DNA of 64,000 nt from Erinaceus europaeus (Eukaryota > Chordata > Mammalia > Eulipotyphla > Erinaceidae): assembly GCF_950295315.1 (NCBI RefSeq), contig NC_080165.1, positions 4,759,291-4,823,290 of the forward strand, given 5' to 3'. Shown piece after piece: positions 31,086 through 42,024 of the stretch. The notes under the pieces are model-generated. The model saw nothing but the letters and a program-made list of their open reading frames with translations, ran no database searches and was not told where the DNA came from. A program made the translations under genes and the position numbers. Each line of letters starts with the position of its first letter. The stretch's first letter is position 1.

Positions 31086-33145
31086 GCTTGAATGGGAAAA
31101 TAATGGCTTATAAGAAATTCATTGTCACACCGGTACAATCTCTTACCCAGGGTAGCTGATTGTGCATGTAACCCACTGCCACTAAGGTTCTGGGCACCAT
31201 CAACACTGGGTATCCCCCTGCTCTCTCCTCCCCCACATCCTTGGCCTTGCTCAGTGCCATTCACCTAATCCGAGCTGCACTTTGCTTCTCCCTCTTCATT
31301 TCTTTAGTTCCAGCTGTAAGTGAGATTATCTAGCTATTTCTTTTTTCCTTCTGGCTGATTTTGTTTAACATGATTCTGTCAAGATCCGTCCAAGATGAGG
31401 AGAAGGAGACACTTTCATCATCCTCAGGAGCAGATCGAATTCTGCAGTGCATATTATGTACCGTAACTTTCTTAGCTACCGACCTGGGTTGCTTCCATGT
31501 TTAGGCTGTTACAAACAAAGCTGTGATGAATATAGCGTGCACAATGAATCTCTTGGGATGGGCTTTTGTTTTCTTTGGGGTATATCTCAAAGAGAGGGAC
31601 TGTCGGCTGTAGGACAGATCCCTGTCCAGTGTTCTGTTGTATCTCAGGATTGTCTTTCAGAAGACTGGACTATTTTGCATTTCCACCAGCAGTGCAGAAA
31701 TATTTCTGTCTCCCTGCCTCCTCACTAGCAGTTGTTTTATTTGTCTTTTCAGGTATAAAGTAGTATCTCGTGGAAATTGTTAGACAATATAGTAAGGCAG
31801 TCTAAAAAAATAAGATGCAAAAATCAGTGGTATTCCTGTAAGCTAATAACAGGTCAGAAGAAGAAGAAATACAGAAATCAATTTTTTATAATAACATAAA
31901 AAAAGATATCTAAAGATAAGTTTAACAAAGGATTGAAAGATTTGCACACTGGAAATTATGAGTTAATATTTAAAAATAAAAAACAGAAGCACAAGAATCA
32001 CAAAGACATGGAAAGTTATCTCAGACCCATGAATTGAGAACTAACATTATTAAAATTACTAACCTACCCAGAGCCATAGATGTAATGCTATCCTTGTCAA
32101 GTTTCCACCAAATTTAATCAAGGGAAAAGAACAAAAGAAGAAGAAGAAGAAGAAGAAGAAGAAGAAGAAGAAGAAGAAGAAGAAGAAGAAGAAGAAGAAG
32201 AAGAAGAAGAAGGAGTAGAAGAAGGAGAAGAAGGAGAAGAAGAAGAGGAAGAGGAAGAGGAAGAAGAAGAAGGAGAAGGAGAAGGAGAAGGAGAAGGAGA
32301 AGAAGAAGAGGAAGAGGAAGAAGAAGAAGAAGAACAACAACAACAACAACAACATCTGTAACTGGGAAATGTCCAGCATTTCCAAAGCAATTCTAAGAAA
32401 AAAAAAATGAGCAAGAATGTAGTATAATTTGAGGTCACAGTTTCTGACCTCAAGTTATACTATTAGGGCATTAAGATAAAAACTTCCTGGAACTGGAACA
32501 AAATTAGACATGCAGAGAAATGGAGTAGAACTTAGATCCTAGAATTCTTGCCCCACTTCTAGGTTCAACTAATATTTTGACAAGGGGTCTCAAAATATTA
32601 AATGGAGAGAGTCTTTTCGGCAAATTGTTCTGAGAATATTGAGTTGAAATGTGAATGAAATAGGACTGCTACATATCACTATGTACAAAAGTCAGCCCCA
32701 AGTGGATCAATGATTCGAAAAGTACACTAGAAGCCATCAGAGACACAGAAGAAAACACTGACAAAACACTCCATGTTGTCTTTTTGGGAAACATCTTTGA
32801 AGAATCAAGTCCAACAGCAAGAAAAAAAACTCAAGAAACAGAAAATAAGCCAATGGGACTCCGTTAAACTGAAAATCTTCTGCAAAGCAAAAGGAGTCAT
32901 CACCAAAACTGGAGGACAGCATACTGAATAGAACTTTACATGCCATATATTGAACAATGGGCTAATAAGCAAAATATAGGAAGAACTTACAAAACTCAGC
33001 AACAAGAAAAACAAACAACAAAAACAATCCTATTAAAACTGGAGAAAGGATATGGACAGTGTTCACCAAAGTGGATAGTCACATGGCCTGCAGACAGATT
33101 TAAAAAAAAAAATGTTCAAAGCCTCTGGTTATCAGCAGTTGGTCT
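31086..33145 (-). mobile_element. Old L1 with inverted 5' part
   Basis: 31,086-31,783 is 3'UTR and ORF2 C-terminus on the minus strand. From about 31,784 the orientation flips and plus-strand ORF2 begins in the reverse-transcriptase region (GAAATTGTTAGACAATATAG) and runs to about 33,140 (CAAAGCCTCTGGTTATCAG). The plus part ends just where the minus part begins in ORF2 order, as expected when the 5' portion of one insertion is inverted. Many stops and indels: clearly dead. Confidence 0.8.
32133..32353. repeat. (GAA)n/(GGA)n purine tract with (CAA)n end
   Basis: Purine-only from 32,133 to 32,334 except a T at 32,216, then CAA units to 32,353. It interrupts L1 ORF2 at an A-rich site (AGAATAGAACAAATG in the full-length copy). 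Confidence 0.95.
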
Positions 33146-33224
33146 GAGCTGGCCATCTTCCCTTAACTAGCTCCTTTTCTGCTTCTTATTTCTTGCTTTA
33201 AAGGGATGTTGCTATTTTATTGAG

Positions 33225-33375
33225 AGCTGTTTTCTTTTTATTAGTGGTTTACAAAATTACAAAACAACAGGGGTACAATTCCACACCATTCCACCACCAG
33301 AGTTCTGCGTCCCTATTCCCTCCACTGGAAACTGCAGTGGTTCGCCCAACTTCACAGATACTTGTAAGCCCTATG
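33225..33375 (-). mobile_element. L1 3' end, old subfamily
   Basis: TATTAGTGGTTTACAAAATTAC, GGGGTACAATTCCACACC and CCACCACCAGAGTTCTGCGTCC match reversed L1 3'UTR; similar to 39,925-40,061. Confidence 0.7.
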
Positions 33376-33509
33376 AAGAAACTTGTGAGGTAAAATTTTG
33401 AAGTTAATTATTGATTTATTTTATTTTTCATATTTTTTCCAAGGAGAACTATAATAAAAATTGGAGAAGTGCTATCTGTAGAAACCTGGAAAATATCTAA
33501 AAATTGGTA

Positions 33510-33930
33510 GGTTGTTTTTTTAATTTTTTATTTATAAAAAGGAAACACTGACAAAACCATAGGATAAGAGGAGGTACAACTCCACACAGTTCCCACCACC
33601 AGAACTCCGTATCCCATCCCCTCCCCTGACAGCTTTCCTATTCTTTATCCCTCTGGGAGCATGGACCCAGGGTCACTGTGGGATGCAGAAGGTGGAAGGT
33701 CTGGCTTCTGTAATTGCTTCCCTGCTGAACATGGACGTTGGCAGGTGGATCCATACTCCCAGCCTGTCTCTCTCTTTCCCTAGTGGGGCAGGGCTCTGGG
33801 GAAGCGGGGCTCCAGGACACATTGGTGGGGTTGTCTGTCCAGGGAAGTCTGGTCGGCATCCTGCTAGCATCTGGAACCTGGTGGCTGAAAAGAGAGTTAA
33901 CATACAAAGCCAAACAAATTGTTGAACCTT
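33510..33930 (-). mobile_element. 5'-truncated L1, terminal 3'UTR module
   Basis: Begins with T-rich DNA and TTTATAAAAAGGAAACACTG, continues through GGGAGCATGGACCCAGGGTC and stops at GCCAAACAAATTGTTGAAC. Low divergence from the full-length copy over the same module suggests a fairly young insertion, but no duplication was found. Confidence 0.88.
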
Positions 33931-34199
33931 TAAGAGTAAGTATAGCTACACTTGTTTCCTTATTTGAAAAGGGGGCCTGTGCAGACACAATTACATTATG
34001 AATCTTGAGAGAAGATACTCTTGAATTACCTTGGTGTAACCTACACCCAGTTATAGATATATACTTGTCATCAAGGAGAAGCAACTTCTTCAGGCTTTAA
34101 TTTGCTTTTCCCCAGTGGTAAGAGACATTCAACATTCCCCATGTGCCTATTAAATGTCCCTCTGTTTATGCTCTTTTTAAAGACAGTTTATTTTATTGT

Positions 34200-34445
34200 T
34201 CTTCATCACTTTTTTAATGCTCTCTTTTTCAATCTTTAGCTAGTTAATTAATTAATTTGTTATTGGATAGGAAGAGAAATTGAAAGGGTAAGTGGAGATG
34301 AAGGGAGAGAGATAGAGAGACACCGGCAGCCCTGCATCACTACTCATGAGGCTTTCCTCTTGCGGGCTGGGACCAGGGGCTTGAACCCAGGGCCTTCTGC
34401 ACTGTAATGCGAGTGCTTAACCAGGTGTGCCACCGCCTGTCCCCT
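34200..34445 (-). mobile_element. SINE-A, short form
   Basis: The reverse complement has GGCGGTGGCACACCTGGTTAAG, GGTTCAAGCCCCTGGTCCC and GAGTAGTGATGCAGGGCTGC. Confidence 0.9.
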
Positions 34446-34810
34446 CTGTAGATATTATTTGGAGGAATGTTTTTTTCAGACCCTCTGCCTGTATTCTGTA
34501 GAGCACACATGTGACCAATATTGTGATGAATGAGAGATGGAGTCATATTTGGTGGTCAGACAAGACCATGTGGCCACGGGAGCAGAAAATGAAGCTGTGC
34601 ATTCACACGTGACCAAGATTGGAAGCTGAAAAAGAACAGACTTCCCAAAGCAGCCCTAGAGTGGGTGGTTCCGTAGATTGCCTGTATTTCTGACCCTCAT
34701 AAACCAGTCAGCATGCTTCTCCTGTTCCAAGCAAGAGAAATTGTAGCATATCTGCAAAAGTCACAAGAAACAACACAAACACTAAAGTCTGAGCAGAAAG
34801 AAGCCGGGTT
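34446..34810. other. Unique intergenic DNA
   Basis: No repeat or coding feature recognised in this 365-bp stretch. Confidence 0.45.
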
Positions 34811-35225
34811 ATTAAACAATTTGTTCTGCTGTATATCTCACCGCCTTTCAGCCACCAAGTTGCAGATGCTACCATGACATCATCCTGACTTGACTGGGTA
34901 GACGACCTCCCCCATGTGTCCTGGAACCCCACCTTCCCAGAGCCCTGCCCCACTAGGGAAAGACAGAGACAGGCTGGGGGTGTGGATCCACCTCTCAATG
35001 CCCATGTCCAGCAGGAAAGCAAGTACAGAAGCCAGACCTTCCACCTTCTGCACTCCATAAAGAATTTTGGTCCATAGCACCAGAGAGATAAAGAATATGA
35101 AATCTCCCAATGGAGGGGATGGGATATGGAACCCTGGTGGTGGGAAATGTGTGGAATTTTACCCCTCTTATCCTATAGTTTTGTCTATATTTTCTTTTTT
35201 TTAGTTTATAAATAAATTAAATTGA
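34811..35225 (+). mobile_element. L1 3' end
   Basis: Starts AACAATTTGTTCTGCTG, passes through CTGGAACCCCACCTTCCCAG and GGTGGTGGGAAATGTGTGG, and ends ATAAATAAATTAAATTG. First of three L1 ends lying head to tail. Confidence 0.85.
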
Positions 35226-35235
35226 ATTATGAGAC

Positions 35236-35440
35236 AAGAAAAGCCAGACATTCCACCTTCTGATCCCCATAAAGATCTTTGGTCCTTACCCTCAATGGGA
35301 TAAAGAACAGGGAAGCTTCCAATGGAGGGGGTGGGACACAGAACTCAGGTGGTAGGAACTGTGTGGAATTGTACCCCTGTAATCTTATAGTCTTACTAAT
35401 CACTGTTAAATCACTAATAAAAAATAAAATAAAAAACCCT
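35236..35440 (+). mobile_element. L1 3' end, different subfamily
   Basis: GCCAGACATTCCACCTTCTG, GGAGGGGGTGGGACACAG and TTAAATCACTAATAAAAAAT. The terminus differs from that of the preceding fragment. Confidence 0.8.
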
Positions 35441-35458
35441 CATATGAAACTAAGAAGA

Positions 35459-36353
35459 CTGGGGGAAGTAGGGGCTCTATAGTGAAGATGTGAGGTTCCT
35501 GCTGTCTTAGGGTTCAAAAAGACACTCAATAGTTAATATTATCATCACATTATTTGTTAATTGGGTTAACTTTGAAAAGTCCCTTTGTTATGGTTTGCTG
35601 TACAGTACCCAGTATCTTGTATATAGCTGTGCTATTGGAAGCTTCTAATCTACTTGGTCTAGGCTTTTGAGAGAGTCCGCATATCAAATACATAGCCTAT
35701 ATATTAAAAAGATTCAGTTTGTCTTTTGAGAAACTTTAAGACATACAATTGATTTCCCCCTCTCATATTAATGAGCTACTGATTTATATGTCTACATTTT
35801 GCTAGGAGTGTACATAAACACCATTCCCACCACCAAAGGACTGTGACCCATCCCTCCCGCCCACTCCCACCCCCCACTAGCCCAGGAAGCTACATGTCTA
35901 CCCCTCACCACTGGGTTTTTACTTTGGTGCCCTACTTACAATTTGATCAGGTCCTGCTTTTAGTTTCCCTTTCAGATCTTCTTAGTCAGCTTCTGTTGAT
36001 GAGTGGGATCATCCCATACTCATCTTTATCTTTCTGACTTAGTTCACTTAACATAATTCCTTCTAGCTCTGTCCAAGATGGGTCAGAGAAGGTGGGTTCA
36101 TTGTTTTTGATAGCTGCATAGTATTCCATTGTGTATATATACCACAGCTTTCTCAGCCACTCATCTGTTGTTGGGCACCTGGGTTGCTTCCAGGTTTTAG
36201 CTATTATGAATTGTGCTGCTATGGGAAAGCTATCAGGGGAGGGGGTGGGTTATGGGGATTGGGTGTTGGGAATTGTGTGGAGTTGTACCCCTCCTACCTT
36301 ATGCTTTTGTTCACTAATCCTTTCTTAAATAAAAAATTAAAAAAAAAAAAAAA
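35459..36353 (+). mobile_element. 5'-inverted L1 (twin-primed)
   Basis: Bounded by a perfect 13-bp duplication GAAACTAAGAAGA (35,446-35,458 and 36,354-36,366). 35,459 to about 36,220 is minus-strand L1: 3'UTR, a G4-capable C-run on the plus strand (35,852-35,875), then the ORF2 C-terminus (plus-strand CATTGTGTATATATACCAC). From about 36,221 to 36,353 the forward L1 3' end follows (GGGAAAGCTATCAGGGGAGG) with a poly(A) tail. Confidence 0.95.
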
Positions 36354-36568
36354 GAAACTAAGAAGAATTAGGAAAATACGGCAGGGCAGACAGAAAGAAG
36401 GGAGACAGATATAAAACAGCATTCTAGGTTCTGATAGACAGCTGTGAACAAGGATTTCTCCATGTTATGTTAAATAAGTAATATGAAAGAATCTGAATTC
36501 CTGATGTTCTAATTGTGTGTGTATTGATGAATTTGTGTACCATTCATTCCTCCAGGATATCAATAAAG

Positions 36569-36874
36569 GGGGCCAGGTGGTGGTTAAACTGATTAAATGC
36601 ACAAGTACTAAGCTCAAGGACCCACCTAAGGACCCGGGTTCCAGTCCCTGCTCCCCACCTGCAGGGGGGCTGCTTCACAAGCTGTGAAGTAGGTCTGCAG
36701 GTATCTATCTTCCTCTCTCCCTCTTTCAATTATCTCCCCTTTCAATTCCCCTCCCATCTCAATTTCTTTCTGTCCTAGCCAATAAGATAGAAAACAGGGC
36801 CTCCAGGAGCAGTGAGTCAGTGCCAGTACCAAGATAACCCTGGAGGCAAAGACAAAAAAAAAAAAAAAAAAAAG
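36569..36874 (+). mobile_element. SINE-A, long form
   Basis: Perfect 9-bp duplication TCAATAAAG (36,560-36,568 and 36,875-36,883). The head is GGGCCAGGTGGTGGTTAAAC and the long-form module is GGAGCAGTGAGTCAGTGCC. A 19-base A-tail suggests recent insertion. Confidence 0.92.
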
Positions 36875-36931
36875 TCAATAAAGCATTCTGTGCTCATGAA
36901 AAAAAAAAAAAAAAACAGAGAGAGAGAGAGA

Positions 36932-37136
36932 GATGAGGTGGTAGGGCACCTGGCTGAGTACACGTTACAGTGCTCAAAGACCAGAGCTCAAGTCCCTGGT
37001 CCCCACCTGCAAGAGGAAAGCTTTGAAAGCTGTGAAGCAGGGCTGCAGCTGTCTCTCTGTCTTCCCACTCTCCATCTCCCCCTTCCCTCTTGATTTCTGG
37101 CTTTCTCTCTACAATCAATAAACATTTTAAAAAAAG
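36932..37136 (+). mobile_element. SINE-A, short form
   Basis: GAGGTGGTAGGGCACCTGGC head, GAGCTCAAGTCCCTGGTCCC box B, GAAGCAGGGCTGCAGCTG body and a CAATAAACATTTTAAAAAAA tail. An A-run and (GA)n precede it, and AGAGAT recurs after the tail. Confidence 0.88.
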
Positions 37137-37204
37137 AGATACCTCTATCTTTAAAAAGAAAGATGCCTTCTTTAACTAACAGTATTACTAACCTATTTAA
37201 CATT

Positions 37205-37319
37205 ATTTTTTTTATTTTTGTATTTATTTTATGGTGGTGCAGGTGATTAAACCTGGGACTTTGGAGCCTCAAGCATGAGAGTCTATTTGCATAACCATTA
37301 TGCTATCTATCCCTGCCCT
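37205..37319 (-). mobile_element. SINE-B
   Basis: The reverse complement has GGGATAGATAGCATAATGG, AGACTCTCATGCTTGAGGC and GGTTTAATCACCTGCACC. Confidence 0.85.
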
Positions 37320-37394
37320 ACTTAACATTATTGTAAGATTACCATTTTCATTAAAAAATATTTATGGTCCTGTATATGTTTCCAAATCATTTTC

Positions 37395-37589
37395 AATTGA
37401 ATTTATTATTGGATACAGAGAGAAATTGAGAGGGGAGATAGAAAAGGAGAGAGACAAAGAGATACCTGCAGCACAGTTTCATCTCTTGTGAAGCTTTCCC
37501 CCTGCAGGGGAAAAGACCGGGGACTTGAACCTGGGTGTTTGTGCACTGTGGTTGTGTGCTTAACCAGGACCACCACTGCCTTCCCCCCT
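37395..37589 (-). mobile_element. SINE-A, short form
   Basis: The reverse complement has GGTCCTGGTTAAGCACACAAC, GGTTCAAGTCCCCGGTC and CCTGCAGGGGGAAAGCTTC. Confidence 0.88.
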
Positions 37590-39027
37590 GACTTCAAAAT
37601 TCGGTGCTTTATATCATGTTCCTTCTTTGTTTTGTTTTAGTATAATAGTTCACTCCCTGGCAGCCAAATTGTCTTGTGTTTCATCTGTGAATCACCAGGG
37701 GAGTAGACAAGATCATTTAGAGTCCACTGAGTTTCTCCAAGACTGGACAAATAATAAAACAAGTATTGGAGAGACTGATAAAAGAAGATTATTTTTCTGC
37801 CCCAAAAGGAAGATTAGTATAAAACAGAAACAGAGATTATCGAAAGTGGAGAGAGGAAATACGCAGGTCCCCCTTCTCCTGTGGACCTTGCTCCCTCTGT
37901 TCAGGTCCATGGTGAAGCTGCTCAGTGATGTAGCAGGTGCTACCAAGAAGCCGTTGGGCGAATTTGCAGGTGGGCTGTGCTCTTTTCTTGTTCTGTTCAC
38001 CTGAGAACACCTGCACACCTACGCTGCTGGTTTCGTAGTTAAATCAGGCTGTTTTGCAGGAAAGGACAGGCTGTGCAAATTAGTGTCTCCTGGGCTTTTC
38101 TTTGCTGAGAATTCTTAATCCTTTCCTGCTCTGTTACAATCCCCTCTTCTATTCTCATCCGTGCTCTCAAGGATGTGTATCATCTGATGGTCCAACCAGA
38201 TTCCAGGGATGTACCCGAGGGGGAAAATGTTAGTTCTGGGAACAATTTAAGTGAAAATGTTGAATGAAAAAAAAAAAATGGTTAAGGGAGCCAAGCAAGC
38301 AAGTGATTAAAAATACAGTTGCTATCCCATGCAAGGTAACAGATCCAGTGTGTGACATACTGTCAAGAGAACAAGTTGTGTCTTAGTTGTGTTTTAGAGT
38401 AACTGTTTTTACTGTGTGGAGGTCTGTTTTCTCCTATATAGTAACAGAATGTATTCCCTTAGCCTAGAGTTACATGTGCATTGGGAAAAATGCTCTTGTT
38501 TTCACCTAACTACGTTCCTTTTAGGGAACTGTTCTTTCTGTGTTGCAGATGGCTGAGGAAGATCGGGTCTCATGTCATTCCAGATGTTCACAGTACAGAT
38601 GATAAGGCACGGTGCCCCTGACTTGTCACAAAGACAGGTAATAGTACTTCTTTTCCTGATAGCCTCACTTCCGTGATACACAGGATAGGTAATTGTGTCT
38701 CTGTTTCTGACAGAGACCTCTTCACCAGGTCCCAGGTGAACTGAGTTCTCACTCTTGGCACAACTTTTTTTTGTTTGTTTTTTCTCACATGATGACTGAC
38801 ACATACATAGTCAGGTTCTCTTAGCAAATCTCCTCACAAGGTGGCCATGCCTGCTTCATTCCCAATGCTCACAGAACTTAGTCAAGAACCAGCCAACAGA
38901 AGACTCCTTACTCCATTTTCTCTCTAGCCCATTGATTGAGACAGATGACATATAACTAAAACAAATGAAACACATTCACTTGAAGGATAATCAGCAAAAT
39001 AACCTTTTCAGGGACATTGGAAAATCT
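37590..39027. other. Unique intergenic DNA
   Basis: About 1.4 kb without SINE or L1 matches. A plus-strand frame of 125 codons at 37,627-38,004 shows no domain, and I could not tie it to any family. Confidence 0.5.
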
Positions 39028-39125
39028 TTTTTTTATTATTTCTTTATTGGGGGAGAAATGCTTTACAGCTGACACTAAATACAATAGTTTGTACTTGTAG
39101 AACATTTCCCAGTTTTGTGGATGAA
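39028..39125 (-). mobile_element. L1 3' end, old subfamily
   Basis: TTTCTTTATTGGGGGAGAAATG followed by CAATAGTTTGTACTTGTAG and CATTTCCCAGTTTTGTGG, the reverse of the old L1 terminus. Confidence 0.7.
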
Positions 39126-39293
39126 TCTTAATTAACTGATAGAGTTTTCTTTATCTACCAATACAGGGAAGCTATAGTCAAAAATTTAAAAATTTTGCAT
39201 TGAAGAATGAAGCAGAGGTAGGCAAGTGTGAATATAGTCATGTCCTTAATGCTTTGTTTACATATTGTTGTGTGCTTATATTTTTAGCATTTT

Positions 39294-39297
<4 letters not shown>

Positions 39298-39338
<41 letters not shown>

Positions 39339-39452
39339 AGCATTGTTTCACCACTTATGAAACTTCCCCCTTACAGAAGGAGACTAGGGGGATCAAACCT
39401 GAATACTTGCACATGGAACGTGAGCACTAAACAAGAGTGACCACCCAGTTAT
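39298..39452 (-). mobile_element. SINE-A fragment with expanded (GA)n
   Basis: A (GA)n run (39,298-39,333) replaces the reversed CT-rich part. GACCTGCAGCATTGTTTCACC and GATCAAACCTGAATACTTGC complete the body and box B. Confidence 0.8.
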
Positions 39453-39454
39453 GA

Positions 39455-39600
39455 AGTAATTCTTTTTTATGCTCAGCTCCATAATTCTGCACTGTTCCCA
39501 CTGCCAGAGTTCTATACCACGTGCCCTCTTTGGAACCTACAGTAGTTCTCCCAAGGTTGCAGATAGGAGTTGGCTATTATTACTATCTGTCTATATTTAC
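39455..39600 (-). mobile_element. L1 3'UTR fragment, old subfamily
   Basis: TCAGCTCCATAATTCTGCAC, CACTGCCAGAGTTCTATACC and CCTACAGTAGTTCTCCCAAG resemble reversed 3'UTR seen at 33,260-33,360. Confidence 0.6.
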
Positions 39601-39604
39601 ATAT

Positions 39605-39875
39605 ATTTGCCCTTTTTATTTCTTTATTGGGGGATTAATGTATCACAGTCAACAGTAAATATAGTAGTTTGTACATGCATAACATTTCGCAGTTTTCCAC
39701 ATAACAATACAGCCCCCACTAGGTCCTCTGTTATCCTTTTCCAGAACCTCTACTCTCCCCTCCAACCCACCCCAGAGTCTTTGACTTTGGTGCAATACGC
39801 CATATTTGTCCATTTTTTTTCCCTATGATTCTGCCCTCTCTTCCCTTCCAAGTCACACCCAAATTTATTACTACT
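39605..39875 (-). mobile_element. L1 3' end, old subfamily
   Basis: TTTCTTTATTGGGGGATTAATG, CAACAGTAAATATAGTAG, then CCCACTAGGTCCTCTGTTATCC and CACCCCAGAGTCTTTGACTTTG. This is the same region as 10,485-10,610 of the full-length L1 in reverse. Confidence 0.8.
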
Positions 39876-39924
39876 TCTGAGTGTCCATCCTTTATTCCTC
39901 TTCTCTCTTTTCTCTTTAATTTTT

Positions 39925-40061
39925 TTTTAATTTTTTAATATTTTTATAGTACAGAATTACATGTCAACAGGGGTTTGAATCCACACCATTCCCACCACCA
40001 GAGTTCTGAATCTTCACTCTCCCCACTGTAATCCACCACAGTTCCCCTAAAGTTGTAGACA
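39925..40061 (-). mobile_element. L1 3' end, old subfamily
   Basis: GTCAACAGGGGTTTGAATCC, ACACCATTCCCACCACCAG and GAGTTCTGAATCTTCAC match reversed L1 3'UTR. Fourth minus-strand L1 end within 1.1 kb. Confidence 0.7.
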
Positions 40062-40112
40062 TGGGCCGGCAACTAGCCCCAGCAATAATCTAGATGCAAA
40101 GTAAAGAGGATG
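40062..40112 (+). mobile_element. SINE-A 3' module remnant
   Basis: GGCCGGCAACTAGCCCCAGC then AATAATCTAGATGCAAAG equals the end of the long-form module. Only the tail end of the SINE is present, and it leads into a purine tract. Confidence 0.65.
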
Positions 40113-40129
40113 AAAGATAAAAAAGAAAT

Positions 40130-40314
40130 AAAAAAGAAGAAGAGGAAGAAGAAGAAGGAGAAGAAGAAGGAGGAGGAGGAGGAGGAGGAGGAGGAGGAGG
40201 AGGAGGAGGAGGAGGAGGAGGAGGAGGAGGAGAAGGAGAAGGAGAAGAAGAAGAAGAAGAAGAAGAAGAAGAAGAAGAAGAAGAAGAAGAAGAAGAAGAA
40301 GAAAAAGAAGAAGA
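40130..40314. repeat. (GAA)n/(GGA)n purine tract
   Basis: 185 bp of uninterrupted purines: GAA-rich, then about 60 bp of GGA, then GAA again. It follows a SINE-A tail closely. Confidence 0.95.
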
Positions 40315-40335
40315 TAGACAAGAAGAAAAAATGAG

Positions 40336-41234
40336 GAAATCACACATATTCTTTGCTATTTTATGGAGAATTGTGATTTTAATTTCAAATTATGATTGTT
40401 GGTTAAATGAAAGTTTTCCTGTCTCTAGTTATATAACTCTTTGATAACTAAGAAATCAGATAAGTAGTAAAAGCCTACTATGAGGCTTTGAACCTCAGGA
40501 GCGTCCTAGGCCTCCATAAGGACTGTGCATAAGCATTTGGCCATCCTGTCTGCCATCAACCCAGATACCTGCTTTACTGCCGTTGGAAATCAACTTGAAA
40601 ATTCACAAACATGAAAGCCAAATGTTCTGCTGAAGCAAATGTTTTCAGCTGAAACAAATGCTTGGGTAATTCACAAGTACCCAAATCAAATATTTTCTTA
40701 GAACATTAAATATGCTTCTAAGTCATCCAGACTCAATATCACTCATTAGCTAAGTAAGATTTCATATTACACAATACATGATATTCTTCCATGGAACTAC
40801 TCTGCTTCATTTTGTAAAGAGAGAGAGAGAGAGATCATCTATTGACTATGAAATGCTACAGCTGTTCTGAAGACAATATTTTACAAATAGAGTATTTACA
40901 CACACCATAAATTCTTTCTAAAAGGCTAAACATAACTTCCACTTAATATCTATAACATTCATTTTCATCTCAATTATTACTGCAAGATAACTGCTCTATT
41001 TTATGTAAATTCCACTATACTTTTATTTTTGTTTACTATTATTGTGCTATGTAGATACCTTCATATCATGATGGAATATGTACTTATATGTGCAAGATAT
41101 TTTTAACTTACTATACTGTAAGTCTAATAAGGACAGAAACTGTATGATTGTAGAAGGCAAGCAGTAATTATGGAATAAACAAAGGGAGATAGAGTAAGTA
41201 ACTCATAGATTTGATTTGATAAGTAAACAAGTTG
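40336..41234. other. Unique AT-rich intergenic DNA
   Basis: No clear repeat except a short (GA)n at about 40,819-40,833. CTATACTGTAAGTCTAATAAGG near 41,113 faintly resembles a very old repeat. Confidence 0.45.
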
Positions 41235-41955
41235 TATATAGAATAATGTTCAGCACTATACATTACTGTGCACAAAAGACAACTCCAAGTGGATCAAAGT
41301 CATGGACATTAGGTCAGAAACTATCAAACATGTAAAAGAAAATGACAGAGCACTTCACCATCTATGCTACAGAAATGTCTTCAGAGACTCAAGTTCAACA
41401 GCAAAAACAAAAGTAAACCACTGGGACTACATTAAACTGAAAATATTTTACACAGTACAGTGCACCATCACATAACAGAAACTCACCCTACAACAGGGGA
41501 GAATATCTTTATACAATATACTTCAGATAAAAGACTAAGAACCAAAATACATAAAGAGCTCAGTACACTTAACAACAACAAAAACAAGAAGAGACCCAGA
41601 AAACCAACAAACGTGTAAAAGTGTTCAAAGTAACTGGTGATCAGAGAAATGAAATAAAGATAACAATGGAATATCACTTTGCCCCTGTTCCAATGTCAGA
41701 CATTGGAAATGACAGAAACAGCAGATGCTGGTAGAAATGCAAACTGGTCCAACCCTTGTGGGAAACAGTCTGGAGATTTCTCACAACACTAGAAATGGAC
41801 CTAAGCTCTGACTCTACCCTAGGACTCTGCAATCACTATCCTGAGGATACACCAAAGGAAACAAAACAAAAGTAACCATTCAGAAGAGATCTGTGCGGAC
41901 CTATCTTCATAGCAGCACAATTTATATTTGTCAAAGTTTAGCAGTAACCCAGCTG

Positions 41956-42024
<69 letters not shown>

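Noticed and set aside
37627..38004. 125-codon frame as a host exon
   Set aside because: No domain or recognisable family, and a comparable frame length is expected by chance in unique DNA of this size.
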